From Syntrophaceae bacterium UBA2280 (GTDB lineage: Bacteria; Desulfobacterota; Syntrophia; Syntrophales; Smithellaceae), in assembly GCA_002347685.1 (NCBI GenBank), contig DDWS01000041.1, positions 1 through 32,267 on the forward strand: a stretch of DNA of 32,267 nucleotides, written 5' to 3'. Each line of letters starts with the position of its first letter. Position 1 is the stretch's first letter. The notes under the pieces are model-generated. The model saw nothing but the letters and a program-made list of their open reading frames with translations, made no database searches and was not told the DNA's origin. Positions 23,266 to 32,059 of this stretch are shown here, piece by piece. A program made the translations under genes and the position numbers.

Positions 23266-24459
23266 ATGATTGTTGCCAATTTAGATACAACACGAGTCGC
23301 CGTCATCGGGCCGGGCCGCCTGGGGACTTCTTTTGCCTACAAACTGGGACGCGACAACAAACGGGTGGCTATTTACTATCACAACGCGGATGTCTGCAAA
23401 GCCATCAATCGCGATCACCTGAATCCCATCCATTTAACGGAGGATCTGGCTAACCGTCTGGGCAGCATGGACCAGGTTCCCCGTCTCGCACCGAAAGTTT
23501 ACGCGACCAACGACCTGGAGCATATTGTCGAAAACAATGATTTCATTATTCTGGCGGTTACCATGAACCGCCTGCCGGATTTACTCAGCTACCTCAAGCC
23601 GATGATCGATAAGAAGGCGGGGGACACCTGCTTGATTTCGCCGATCAAGGGTCTCATCTCGGATGACATTTCAACGGAACTGATCACCCCGTCCCAGATG
23701 ATCCACAATCATCTGTACAATCTTGAACATAAATATCAGGTTGCCTGCATCGGCGGACCTTTCTTTGACGTGGATATCGCGCTTGGAAAACCGGTCTGCG
23801 TCACCGTCGCCGGGAAAAGCCGCACCGCGAGCATCATCCGCGATCATCTTTTGATGTCTAACCGCAAGGAGATGAATGCCTATTATAATTTTGACATGAT
23901 CGGTGTGGAAGCCTGCGGAGCCTTGAAGAACATCGTGGCCAATATCAAGGGACTGACCGATTCTCTGGATCTGGGTGACTCCATCCCCGGAACCATTTTC
24001 GCCCGTTCCGGCGTCGAAATCCGCTCGCTGTCGCGTTTACTGGGCGGCAGTTTCCAGGCGTTTCATTCCCAGGCCGGCGTGGGCGACATGTATGTGACCC
24101 TTTCCTCGCTGGCCAGCAAAAATTATCGCTATGGAAAATATTTCTACGAATTGTACACGACCAATCCCATAGAAACCAACCTGCGCGTTTTAGGAAAAAT
24201 TGACGGCACGCCGGAAGGGCCCAACACCATCCGCAACGTTTATAAGTACCTGGAGAAGAAAAACATGTACTCTCCACTGTTTTCCTGCGCCTACAAAATA
24301 TTTAACAAGGGCGGAAGCAAAGAGGCGATCAAAGACATGGTCATTGAAGCCTGTCAGTTCGACAAGCGCAAGAATGAATATATCGGAACCCTTTCCAGGC
24401 TGATGTATCGCTTGTTTCCGAATTACTGGTATCGCCGTGACAAAGAACTATTTGACTGA
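23266..24459 (+). CDS. Glycerol-3-phosphate dehydrogenase-like NAD(P) oxidoreductase (GpsA superfamily)
   Basis: A 397-residue two-domain dehydrogenase. Residues 9-33 form the Rossmann start VAVIGPGRLGTSFAYKLG with GxGxxG (Gly15, Gly17, Gly20). SPIKGL near 125-130 holds the first substrate lysine, and GALKNIVANIKGL carries the GpsA-type catalytic lysine, Lys221. It is some 60 residues longer than typical GpsA, with extra C-terminal sequence FDKRKNEYIGTLSRLMYRLFPNYWYRRDKELFD rich in aromatic and basic residues. The region after the nucleotide fold also differs (ELITPSQMIHNHLYNLEHKYQ). The ribosome site is poor. It could make sn-glycerol 3-phosphate for phospholipids or act on a related polyol phosphate; the extension favours a separate subgroup. 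Confidence 0.82.
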   Translation: MIVANLDTTRVAVIGPGRLGTSFAYKLGRDNKRVAIYYHNADVCKAINRDHLNPIHLTEDLANRLGSMDQVPRLAPKVYATNDLEHIVENNDFIILAVTMNRLPDLLSYLKPMIDKKAGDTCLISPIKGLISDDISTELITPSQMIHNHLYNLEHKYQVACIGGPFFDVDIALGKPVCVTVAGKSRTASIIRDHLLMSNRKEMNAYYNFDMIGVEACGALKNIVANIKGLTDSLDLGDSIPGTIFARSGVEIRSLSRLLGGSFQAFHSQAGVGDMYVTLSSLASKNYRYGKYFYELYTTNPIETNLRVLGKIDGTPEGPNTIRNVYKYLEKKNMYSPLFSCAYKIFNKGGSKEAIKDMVIEACQFDKRKNEYIGTLSRLMYRLFPNYWYRRDKELFD

Positions 24460-24504
24460 AAAATAAACCTATATTGCTGTTGAATCAAAATTTCTATGCG
24501 TCAC

Positions 24505-24533
24505 CTTCCGGGGACTTTTTTTACAGTCGGAAG
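24505..24533. promoter_or_regulatory. Inverted repeat upstream of the acetyl-CoA transferase gene
   Basis: CTTCCG (24505-24510) pairs with CGGAAG (24528-24533), and inside it ACT pairs with AGT around a T-rich loop. It lies about 65 bp before the next gene and lacks a trailing T run, so it looks more like an operator or leader hairpin than a terminator. Confidence 0.35.
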
Positions 24534-24596
24534 AAATAATCACTTGCGGATCATGCGTCTTTTCGAGGCTCAAAGTCAGGCAAAAGGCAGAAGACT

Positions 24597-26435
24597 ATGT
24601 GGAAAAATAAAATTGTCACCCCCGAACAGGTCCTCTCAAAAATTGAGCCGGGCATGAGCATTTTTCTGGGCACCGGCATGTCGGAGCCGCGCACGCTCGT
24701 GCGGCACCTGATGGAATCCACCCAGTCCAATCTTCAGGACCTCGAGCTGATTCAACTGGTGAGCCTCGGTGACACGGTCGCCATTGATGAGCGTTACGCG
24801 CGGAAGTTCCGTCTCAAGACATTCTTTTCCGGCTGGATCGCCTCCGAGTCCATCAGCGCAGGCCGGGTGGATTTGATCCCCAGCCGTTTTTCGCGGATTC
24901 CCTGGCTGTTTAAAACCGGTGCGATCAGTATTGACGTGGCGTTCATTCAGGTCACCCCTCCGGATGACAACGGATATTCCTATCTGGTCGGCGCGTCCGC
25001 CGAACGGCAGGCCATGGAATCCTGCCGGATCGTTGTCGGAGAAATCAATTCGGAAATCCCCCGGACGATGGGGGATACACTCGTGAACATGGGCGACTTC
25101 CACTACCTGATCGAGGCGACCGAACCGCCGCATTACGTGGCCCGCTGGCCCCTGCAGGAGATTTATCTGAAAATCGCGGCCAACGTGGCGTCCGTCGTGG
25201 AAGACGGCTCCTGCATCACCTATGGAATCGGACCGCTTTACGAGGCACTGGCCAAAACGCTTGCCACCAAAAAGAATCTCGGCGTTCACTCCCCTTTTTT
25301 TACAGATGCCCTGATGGATCTGGTCGTAAGCGGCGCCGTCACCAATCGCAATAAAGGCGTTTTTCGCGGAAAGTCCTGTGCATCTTATATCATCGGCACG
25401 AAAGATTTGATGAACTGGCTGGATTTAAACCCAAGGGTGGAATTCCAGCCTCAGGACATTGTCATGGATCCCCGCATCATTGGCCGTAACGACAATATGG
25501 TCGCGATTTTCCCGGCGCGGAAAGTCGATCTGACCGGCGATGTCGCCCTGCACACCGGTAAGGGCAATGTCACCGCCGGTCCCGGCAATGTTGCGGAGCT
25601 CTTTATGGGCGCGGTACTTTCCAGAAATGGACGGACCATCTTCGCGCTACCCAGCCGGAATCGAAGCGATGAGCCGAACATTCTGCTTTCCGTCGGGAAA
25701 TATCCTTTTCAGTTCACCAACCGTGAGTCGATGGACCTTGTGGCGACGGAGTACGGCGTGGCGTATCTGATGGGCAAAACCCTGCGCGAACGGGCGCAGG
25801 CGCTCATTGAAATCGCCCATCCCGACGATCGCGGCGAACTGGTCCGGCAGGCCAAAGAAGCAAAAATGATTTACGCCGATCAGATCTATTTTGCCGAATA
25901 CGGCTACCTTTACCCGGAAAAAATCGCCTGCTCTCACACATTTAAAGACGGCATGACCGTCCGCTTCCGGGCGATCAAGCCATCCGACGAAGACGAAATG
26001 CGCCGCCTGTTTTACCGGTTTTCGGATCAGGCCGTCTATTACCGGTATTTCAGCCCGATCAAGACCATGCCGCATAAAAAAATGCAGGAATATGTCAATG
26101 TGGACTACCGTCATACGATGTCCATTGTAGCCATCATCCATGAATCCGGTGTGGAAAAAATCATTGGCGAGGGACGGTATGTCCGCTCGCAGGTCGATGC
26201 GTTCGCCGATACCGCCTTTATTGTGGATGAATTCTACCAGGGCAGAGGCATTGCCACCTACCTGTTCAACCTCCTGATCCGGGCAGCCCGCGAAGAAGCC
26301 ATCCCGGGATTCAAGGCCGACGTGCTTGAAAACAATAAAGCCATGCTGAAAGTTTACGAAAAAGCTCCCTTCCCCGTGCAGAGCGTTTTGTCCGGCGGCG
26401 TGTATAAAATCACAATTCCTTTTAAGACCGCGTAA
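24597..26435 (+). CDS. Acetyl-CoA hydrolase/transferase fused to a GNAT domain
   Basis: A 612-residue fusion. Residues 1-440 are a family I CoA-transferase/acetyl-CoA hydrolase (ACH1/Cat1-like), with SIFLGTGMSEPRTLV near 21-35, VVSGAVTNRNKGVFRG near 243-258, DPRIIGRNDNMVAI near 291-304 and ATEYGVAYLMGKTLRERAQALIEIAHPDDR near 383-412. Residues 453-605 form a GNAT acyltransferase domain, with motif A YQGRGIATYLF near 543-553. The transferase half moves CoA between acyl donors and carboxylates; the GNAT half probably acetylates a protein or amine with the same CoA pool. GNAT fusions of this kind are familiar in deltaproteobacteria. No strong ribosome site is seen. Substrates are unknown. Confidence 0.9.
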   Translation: MWKNKIVTPEQVLSKIEPGMSIFLGTGMSEPRTLVRHLMESTQSNLQDLELIQLVSLGDTVAIDERYARKFRLKTFFSGWIASESISAGRVDLIPSRFSRIPWLFKTGAISIDVAFIQVTPPDDNGYSYLVGASAERQAMESCRIVVGEINSEIPRTMGDTLVNMGDFHYLIEATEPPHYVARWPLQEIYLKIAANVASVVEDGSCITYGIGPLYEALAKTLATKKNLGVHSPFFTDALMDLVVSGAVTNRNKGVFRGKSCASYIIGTKDLMNWLDLNPRVEFQPQDIVMDPRIIGRNDNMVAIFPARKVDLTGDVALHTGKGNVTAGPGNVAELFMGAVLSRNGRTIFALPSRNRSDEPNILLSVGKYPFQFTNRESMDLVATEYGVAYLMGKTLRERAQALIEIAHPDDRGELVRQAKEAKMIYADQIYFAEYGYLYPEKIACSHTFKDGMTVRFRAIKPSDEDEMRRLFYRFSDQAVYYRYFSPIKTMPHKKMQEYVNVDYRHTMSIVAIIHESGVEKIIGEGRYVRSQVDAFADTAFIVDEFYQGRGIATYLFNLLIRAAREEAIPGFKADVLENNKAMLKVYEKAPFPVQSVLSGGVYKITIPFKTA

Positions 26436-26693
26436 ACCCTCCGCCACCTTTTCGATACGATCGGAAATCTCTCAATGAGTTTTTCGTTGGGTTAATATAC
26501 GATGATTCATTGAAGACAGGTCGTGCAAGTCAAATGGGGAACAGCTTCAATAGTGTTATCATGACACTTGATCATTCATTTGTTTTAGATAAGGTCAATG
26601 ACAGGTTGTTTGCGCTAATCCTGGAGACTTGACAGGTGGTAAGGTTGCTTAAAAATAGAACATGGGAATGCCTGCGCGGGAATCGGTCAACGG

Positions 26694-28316
26694 TTAGCAG
26701 CATCCCTGTTTGTCTTTCCCGACCCGCTTGAGCGCCGCTTCGATGAACCTGGCAAACAGCGGGTGGGGTTCGGTGGGACGCGATTTAAATTCCGGATGGA
26801 ACTGGCAGCCCAGGTACCAGGGGTGATTCTGAATTTCAACAATCTCCGCCAGTGAACCGTCCGGTGATGCGCCGGTGATGCGCAGGCCTTTTTCGGTCAA
26901 CGTCTTTTTGAAGTCGTTGTTGAATTCGTAACGGTGGCGATGGCGTTCGGAAATATCCTTCTGACCATACGCGTCGAAAGCAAACGAATGATCATCGATG
27001 ACGCAGGGCCACCCGCCCAGACGCATGGAGGCGCCCTTGTCCGTCACGCCGCGCTGTTCGGGCAGCAGATCGATGACCGGATATTTCGTCGTCAGGTCAA
27101 ACTCCGAGCTGTTGGCTTTCTCCATTCCGCAGATGTTGCGGGCATACTCGATCACGGCCATCTGCATGCCCAGGCAAATACCGAAATAGGGGACCTGGTT
27201 TTCCCGCGCATACTGCGCCGCCTGGATCATGCCCTCAATGCCGCGGTTGCCGAAACCGCCCGGTACCAGCACACAGTCCACATCCGACAAATGCGCCGCC
27301 GCCCCCTCCTGTTCGATCTTTTCCGTGTCGATGAATTTCAGGCGCACCCGGCAGTTGTTGGCAATGCCGCCATGCGTCAGCGCCTCATTCAAACTCTTGT
27401 AGGAATCAGTGAGGTTGACATACTTGCCCGCGATCCCCACGCAGACTTCATGCTGGGGCTGATTGAATCTTTCCACGACAGTCTCCCATGCATCCAGCTT
27501 CGGGCGACCGGTCCACATGTTGAGCAGCTCGATGATTTTGGCGTCCAACCCTTCTCGATGAAAAACCAGCGGCACTTCATAAATGCAGCCGACGTCCTTC
27601 GCGGTGAAAACACAGTTAACTTCCACGTTGCAGAAAAGCGCGATTTTCGCCTTGATGTCGTCGGATAAAAAGTTTTCCGTGCGGCAAAGCAGCATGTCCG
27701 GCTGAATGCCGATTTCCCTGAGCGCCTTGACGCTGTGCTGTGTGGGCTTGGTCTTCACTTCGCCGGCGGTTTTGATGAAGGGCACCCAGGTGAGGTGGAT
27801 GAAGATGGCATTTTGACGCCCCGCTTCATTGCGGAACTGCCGGATGGCTTCCAGAAAAGGCAGGCTTTCGATATCGCCCACGGTGCCGCCGATCTCAACG
27901 ATGGAAACATCAAACCCCTCGGCGGTCTTGCGGATAAAATCCTTGATCTCATTGGTGATGTGCGGAATAACCTGAACAGTCTTTCCCAGATAGTCGCCGC
28001 GTCGTTCCTTGGTAATCACGGAAAAGTAAACCTGTCCGGTCGTAAGATTGTTGCATTTCCCCATGCGGGTGGAACAAAAGCGCTCGTAATGGCCCAGATC
28101 CAGATCTGTTTCAGCACCATCGTCCGTCACGAAGACTTCCCCGTGCTGAAACGGGCTCATGGTGCCGGGATCTACATTGATGTAGGGATCGAGTTTCTGA
28201 TTGGTGACTTTCAACCCGCGGCTTTCCAGCAAAGCGGAGATGGAAGCGGCCGCAAGTCCCTTGCCCAGAGACGATAAAACGCCGCCGGTCACAAAAATGA
28301 ATTTTGTATTCTTCAT
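26694..28316 (-). CDS. pyrG: CTP synthase
   Basis: A 540-residue CTP synthase that aminates UTP with glutamine-derived ammonia and ATP. The N-terminal synthase domain starts KFIFVTGGVLSSLGKGLAAASIS with the P-loop-like GKG, followed by KLDPYINVDPGTMSPFQHGE. The C-terminal class I amidotransferase domain has the nucleophile Cys381 in YFGICLGMQMAVIE and the QFHPEFKSRP His-Glu pair near the end. Length is normal. AGGGGTG precedes the ATG. It is last in a co-oriented run 45 bp after the NagB-like gene. CTP feeds CMP-Kdo and phospholipid synthesis, matching the amino-sugar genes upstream. Confidence 0.98.
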   Translation of the reverse strand: MKNTKFIFVTGGVLSSLGKGLAAASISALLESRGLKVTNQKLDPYINVDPGTMSPFQHGEVFVTDDGAETDLDLGHYERFCSTRMGKCNNLTTGQVYFSVITKERRGDYLGKTVQVIPHITNEIKDFIRKTAEGFDVSIVEIGGTVGDIESLPFLEAIRQFRNEAGRQNAIFIHLTWVPFIKTAGEVKTKPTQHSVKALREIGIQPDMLLCRTENFLSDDIKAKIALFCNVEVNCVFTAKDVGCIYEVPLVFHREGLDAKIIELLNMWTGRPKLDAWETVVERFNQPQHEVCVGIAGKYVNLTDSYKSLNEALTHGGIANNCRVRLKFIDTEKIEQEGAAAHLSDVDCVLVPGGFGNRGIEGMIQAAQYARENQVPYFGICLGMQMAVIEYARNICGMEKANSSEFDLTTKYPVIDLLPEQRGVTDKGASMRLGGWPCVIDDHSFAFDAYGQKDISERHRHRYEFNNDFKKTLTEKGLRITGASPDGSLAEIVEIQNHPWYLGCQFHPEFKSRPTEPHPLFARFIEAALKRVGKDKQGCC

Positions 28317-28361
28317 GAATATACACCCCTGTTATTTTTGTGATGGCTCGCCGGGTGGCGA

Positions 28362-29321
28362 TTAAACCATGTTCTTTAAAACGATGCCCCGGGCTTTGAG
28401 TTCCTTCGGGTTCACCAGAAGGCCTTCGGCTGCGACACGGTCAAGCACATATATTAACTCCCCGCCCTCGCTTGCGTATTGCTGGCCATACGATATGGGA
28501 ATTTCCGGCGTGACGTCCCCCAGCAGTGAGCGGGTAACGGACTCTGTTTTTCGCTGGCCGTAAGCCAGAAGAACAACGGTTTTTGCCTGGTAAACAAGCT
28601 TTGCCCCCATGCTGACGGCGTACTGCGGCGAATCCGACTTCTTGCGGAAATGCCCGTCGGCAATGGCGTTGGCAATGGTGTTGTCGTCAAGTTTGACCAG
28701 CATCACTGAGCTGCCCTGAAAAGGAATGCCCGACTCATGGAAGGCCACGTGACCGCGTCCCCCCACACCGATAACCTGAAGGTCGATTCCACCTGCGGCC
28801 TTGATTTTCCGGGAGTATCCGTCCAGAATCTCCTTTTTGATCCATGCCAGGTAGCCGGATTTTGGTTTCGCTTTAAGGGCGATGGATTTGCCTGCGTCGG
28901 TCCCTTTGAATACCCAGTCGCTTTTATTCTCCCTGAGCGCCCTGATCAACATGTTCTGGTCGATCAAAGAACCATAGGGCACCCGTGTCTCAATAAATTT
29001 TTTATTCAGATGGCTGAAAAGCTCCTGAATCATGAAATACGAATAGCTTTCGGGGTTTAAGACGCGCTGCTGAATATTATCCCCGGGCAGGCCGACATAC
29101 TCGTCGAGGTTGAAGCTGCGGACGCGGCCGGAATCAAAAAGGCCTTCGTTGGCAGCTTTTGCAAAGCGCTTGTAGAGTCCCGTGGGTGAATTACCGGTGG
29201 CCAGCCCCAAAACAGCTTCGTCTTTTTTCTTTAGAATGCCGATCGTTTTCCTGACGACCAGGCCTGCGGCAACTTCACTCATGTGAGAAAAATCCCGCGT
29301 GACTAAAACGGTTGCACCCAT
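28362..29321 (-). CDS. NagB-like glucosamine-6-phosphate deaminase/isomerase homologue, altered active site
   Basis: A 319-residue protein of the NagB/6-phosphogluconolactonase fold. GLATGNSPTGLY (39-50) is the phosphate loop and FNLDEYVGL (70-78) holds Asp73, matching E. coli Asp72. GVGGRGHVAFHESG (185-198) matches the deaminase loop with His191 and Glu196 conserved (E. coli 143, 148), but the general-base position (E. coli Asp141) is Arg189. An insertion of about 47 residues lies between 117 and 165, compared with the ordinary 266-residue enzyme. AAAAGGAG lies ten bases before ATG 29321, and glmM ends 20 bp upstream. It could run toward glucosamine 6-phosphate, since glmM follows that step, or have a changed role. 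Confidence 0.85.
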   Translation of the reverse strand: MGATVLVTRDFSHMSEVAAGLVVRKTIGILKKKDEAVLGLATGNSPTGLYKRFAKAANEGLFDSGRVRSFNLDEYVGLPGDNIQQRVLNPESYSYFMIQELFSHLNKKFIETRVPYGSLIDQNMLIRALRENKSDWVFKGTDAGKSIALKAKPKSGYLAWIKKEILDGYSRKIKAAGGIDLQVIGVGGRGHVAFHESGIPFQGSSVMLVKLDDNTIANAIADGHFRKKSDSPQYAVSMGAKLVYQAKTVVLLAYGQRKTESVTRSLLGDVTPEIPISYGQQYASEGGELIYVLDRVAAEGLLVNPKELKARGIVLKNMV

Positions 29322-29341
29322 GATGGATGATCTCCTTTTGG

Positions 29342-30691
29342 CTATCCAATTTCGCTTTTAACGATATCCGCGAGCTCACGACAATATTTCTCCGTCACTT
29401 CATCGGACGGCCCTTCCACCATGACACGGCACATGTTCTGAGTTCCGGAATACCGGACCAGAACACGCCCTTCCTCGCCCAGCTCTCTTTCTACCTGTGC
29501 GATGGCTTCCGCAAGCTTCGGAACTTTATCAATATCCGGCTTGCTTTTCACATCAATATTGATGAGTTTCTGCGGGAAAATATCCATCATGCCTGCCAGC
29601 TCGGAAAGCGGTTTTCCTTCCTTCACCATCGCGGCAACCAGCTGCATCGCTGCGACTATGCCGTCTCCGGTGGTGTGATGATCCAGAAAGATCATGTGCC
29701 CGGCTTCCTCCCCACCGATCACGGAGCCCATCTTCAGCATGTCTTCGAGCACATAGCGGTCTCCCACTTTGGACGCATGATGTTTAAATCCGTATTTCTT
29801 GCAGGCCACCCGCAATCCCAGGTTGCTCATGACCGTGCTGACCAGCAGATCGTTTACCAGCTTGTCTTCTTTTTTCATAATATTGGCGCAGATGATGAGA
29901 ATCTGATCGCCCGTGATCTCTTTGCCCTTTTCGTCCACGGCAATCAAACGGTCGCCGTCCCCGTCAAAGGCCAGGCCGATGGCCGCGCCGCTTTCGAGCA
30001 CTTTTTTCCTCAAATCCCCGGTATGCTGGGAGCCGCATTTGTCATTGATGTTCACGCCGTCGGGTGTATTGTGAATCACCTCCACATCCGCGCCCAGTTC
30101 GATGAACGCTTCCGGCGCCACTTTGTAGGTTGCGCCGTTGGCGGTATCCAAAACGATTTTCATCCCTTCCATGGAAAGATTGCGGGGAAAGGAATTCTTC
30201 AGAAAAACGATGTAGCGGCCGTGAACATCGTCAATTCGGAAAGCTTTCCCCATCCCTGCGGACGTCGGCAGCAAACCGGCGAGATTGTTGTTCAAGATGA
30301 GGTCTTCGATGCTGTTTTCTTCTTCGTCGGTCAATTTAAAACCGTCGCCGCCGAAAATTTTCAGGCCGTTGTCCTGGAAGGGATTGTGCGAAGCGGAAAT
30401 GACAATGCCTGCGTCAGCCCGCATGCTCTGAGCGATGAAGGCAATGCCCGGCGTGGGCAGCACACCGACAAGATAAGGATAGCCCCCCATGGACGTGATC
30501 CCCGCTTCCAGGGAACTCTCCAGCATGTAGCCGGAAAGCCGTGTGTCCTTTCCGATAATCACGCGGGCGCGATGGCCGTTCTTTTTGAACAGGTGCGCGA
30601 CGGCCTGCCCGACGCCGAAAGCAATTTCCGCACTCATCGGATAGCGATTGGCTTCTCCTCTGATCCCGTCGGTTCCAAATAATTTACCCAT
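29342..30691 (-). CDS. glmM: Phosphoglucosamine mutase
   Basis: A 449-residue phosphohexomutase interconverting glucosamine 6-phosphate and glucosamine 1-phosphate for UDP-GlcNAc synthesis. It opens MGKLFGTDGIRG, and the active-site serine is Ser101 in ISASHNPF. The magnesium loop is FDGDGDR, the sugar loop GEEAGH, and the phosphate loop RYSGTQNMCRVMVEG. ATG 30691 is chosen because AAAGGAG lies six bases upstream and homologues start with MGKLFGTDG; a longer frame to 30751 has no support. GlmM needs phosphorylation of this serine to work. It sits between a beta-helix protein and a NagB-like protein. Confidence 0.97.
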   Translation of the reverse strand: MGKLFGTDGIRGEANRYPMSAEIAFGVGQAVAHLFKKNGHRARVIIGKDTRLSGYMLESSLEAGITSMGGYPYLVGVLPTPGIAFIAQSMRADAGIVISASHNPFQDNGLKIFGGDGFKLTDEEENSIEDLILNNNLAGLLPTSAGMGKAFRIDDVHGRYIVFLKNSFPRNLSMEGMKIVLDTANGATYKVAPEAFIELGADVEVIHNTPDGVNINDKCGSQHTGDLRKKVLESGAAIGLAFDGDGDRLIAVDEKGKEITGDQILIICANIMKKEDKLVNDLLVSTVMSNLGLRVACKKYGFKHHASKVGDRYVLEDMLKMGSVIGGEEAGHMIFLDHHTTGDGIVAAMQLVAAMVKEGKPLSELAGMMDIFPQKLINIDVKSKPDIDKVPKLAEAIAQVERELGEEGRVLVRYSGTQNMCRVMVEGPSDEVTEKYCRELADIVKSEIG

Positions 30692-30753
30692 GGTATTCTC
30701 CTTTCTCCCTTGACTCACCAATGGCGAATCGACTTGCCCAAATGAATGCAATG

Positions 30754-31995
30754 CTATTTTTTAAATAAATCCATCGACGGCAGAATCCCGGCAACCTTTT
30801 TACTGCAGGCGTCGACGATTCCATTCAACCAGGCAACACCTTTTGACGAAACCGCTGCGGGCAGCCCCTGGACGGCCGAGATGTAATCCGCCCTGTTGCT
30901 TCCCACCACTTTTTGAAAATCGTTTAGAAAAGTATCGCGTGCCCGATCCGTCGCGGCCGGAACATCCGGCATTTTCCCGGTGAAGAGTCCTTCCATAAAA
31001 CCGATCTGCTCATGCAGATCCTTCCTTTGACGGACATCACCGGCCCCGGATGCCATTGCCCTTTTTGCCATTGCTTTTAATCGTTTCAGACGTTCCTTTT
31101 TAGCCGAGGCAAGCTGTTCCATGACACCGGCATACAGAAGGGCGCCAAACGGCCGGGCTTCCAGAAAAGGTTTCCTGACGTGTGCGTACCATGCCTCATA
31201 AGCCGTCAGATTGGCCAGATACAGAATGTTGTTTTCCACAACACGCACCAGGCCGGGATAGGCTGCCGGAACATAGTCTTTCGAGCTGTTTTGCAAAGCC
31301 GTTTCAACGATCAGCTGATGATCACCGGGGTAATCATGCCGCAGGATGGAACCGGCCGCCACGACATTGCCGTATCCCAGGCGCACCGGACCGATGATCC
31401 CGCCCTGGCCGCCCAGAAAAATGGGGGGCTGGTTGAGCATCACCCCCCGGGGAACGTCGCCCAGCAATGACGGCGTTGTTTTATCGGCATCCGGCGTAAA
31501 ATTAAAATGGATGTAGGAGCTTCCCACCTCACTGTGATGGCTGCGGCTGGTGCCGCCGGCCATCAGGCAGTCGCAAAAGTTGATCAGGCTGCCCAATGTC
31601 ACAAAAGGGAAAAGGATGGTTTGTTTTAATCCTACACAATGGGCGCCGCCTGCCTCCTCCTCCAGGATGCATCCTTCACGAACATGCGCGCCCATGCCCA
31701 TGTTCGCCTTATCCAGAAACACAGACTTGCTTGCGAAACCGCCCTTGAGTTCGACGGATTGACCGAGCTGGCAGTCTTCCATGGTGACCGGCGCCTCGTA
31801 GCCGAGCTTACAGCCCGATGAGATGACTGTTTTGGCACCATAGATCCGGCATCCGGGATAGATCGTCACACCCGTCTGAGAGATCTGATCGACATTGACG
31901 TCATCGCCGATATCGAGCGTTCCGGGACTGGGTATCGTCACACCTTTTTCAATCAGCTGCCGTATTTTTTCATGCGATCCCGGTTGAAGATCCAT
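30754..31995 (-). CDS. Left-handed beta-helix (hexapeptide) protein, GlmU-like C-terminal type
   Basis: A 413-residue protein. Residues about 20-222 show imperfect hexapeptide repeats of a left-handed beta-helix (GVTIYPGCRIYGAKTVISSG, later GNVVAAGSILRHDYPG), like acyl- and nucleotidyl-transferase beta-helices including the GlmU acetyltransferase part. A His-rich turn SRSHHSEVGSSYIHF (150-164) could be catalytic. Residues 230-413 are helical, with KKERLKRLKAMAKRA, and have no clear family. The nucleotidyl domain of GlmU (LxxGxGTRM) is absent. GGGGGTG precedes ATG 31995. It precedes glmM by 62 bp. A glucosamine-1-phosphate acetyltransferase role is plausible from position but not shown by sequence. 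Confidence 0.72.
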   Translation of the reverse strand: MDLQPGSHEKIRQLIEKGVTIPSPGTLDIGDDVNVDQISQTGVTIYPGCRIYGAKTVISSGCKLGYEAPVTMEDCQLGQSVELKGGFASKSVFLDKANMGMGAHVREGCILEEEAGGAHCVGLKQTILFPFVTLGSLINFCDCLMAGGTSRSHHSEVGSSYIHFNFTPDADKTTPSLLGDVPRGVMLNQPPIFLGGQGGIIGPVRLGYGNVVAAGSILRHDYPGDHQLIVETALQNSSKDYVPAAYPGLVRVVENNILYLANLTAYEAWYAHVRKPFLEARPFGALLYAGVMEQLASAKKERLKRLKAMAKRAMASGAGDVRQRKDLHEQIGFMEGLFTGKMPDVPAATDRARDTFLNDFQKVVGSNRADYISAVQGLPAAVSSKGVAWLNGIVDACSKKVAGILPSMDLFKK

Positions 31996-32059
31996 AGCAC
32001 CCCCAAAGTTTCAATGATTCAGTTCAGCCGCAAGTCCTTACAGCCGACAGGCTGCCCTT

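Noticed and set aside
26436..26693. Looked for a terminator or small gene between the acetyl-CoA transferase and pyrG
   Set aside because: No stable hairpin with T run and no frame with a ribosome site was found in this 258-bp convergent gap.
29327..30682. A 451-codon open frame on the plus strand
   Set aside because: It lies opposite glmM, shows no domain pattern, and glmM has every catalytic motif with a ribosome site; the long frame is a shadow caused by codon composition.
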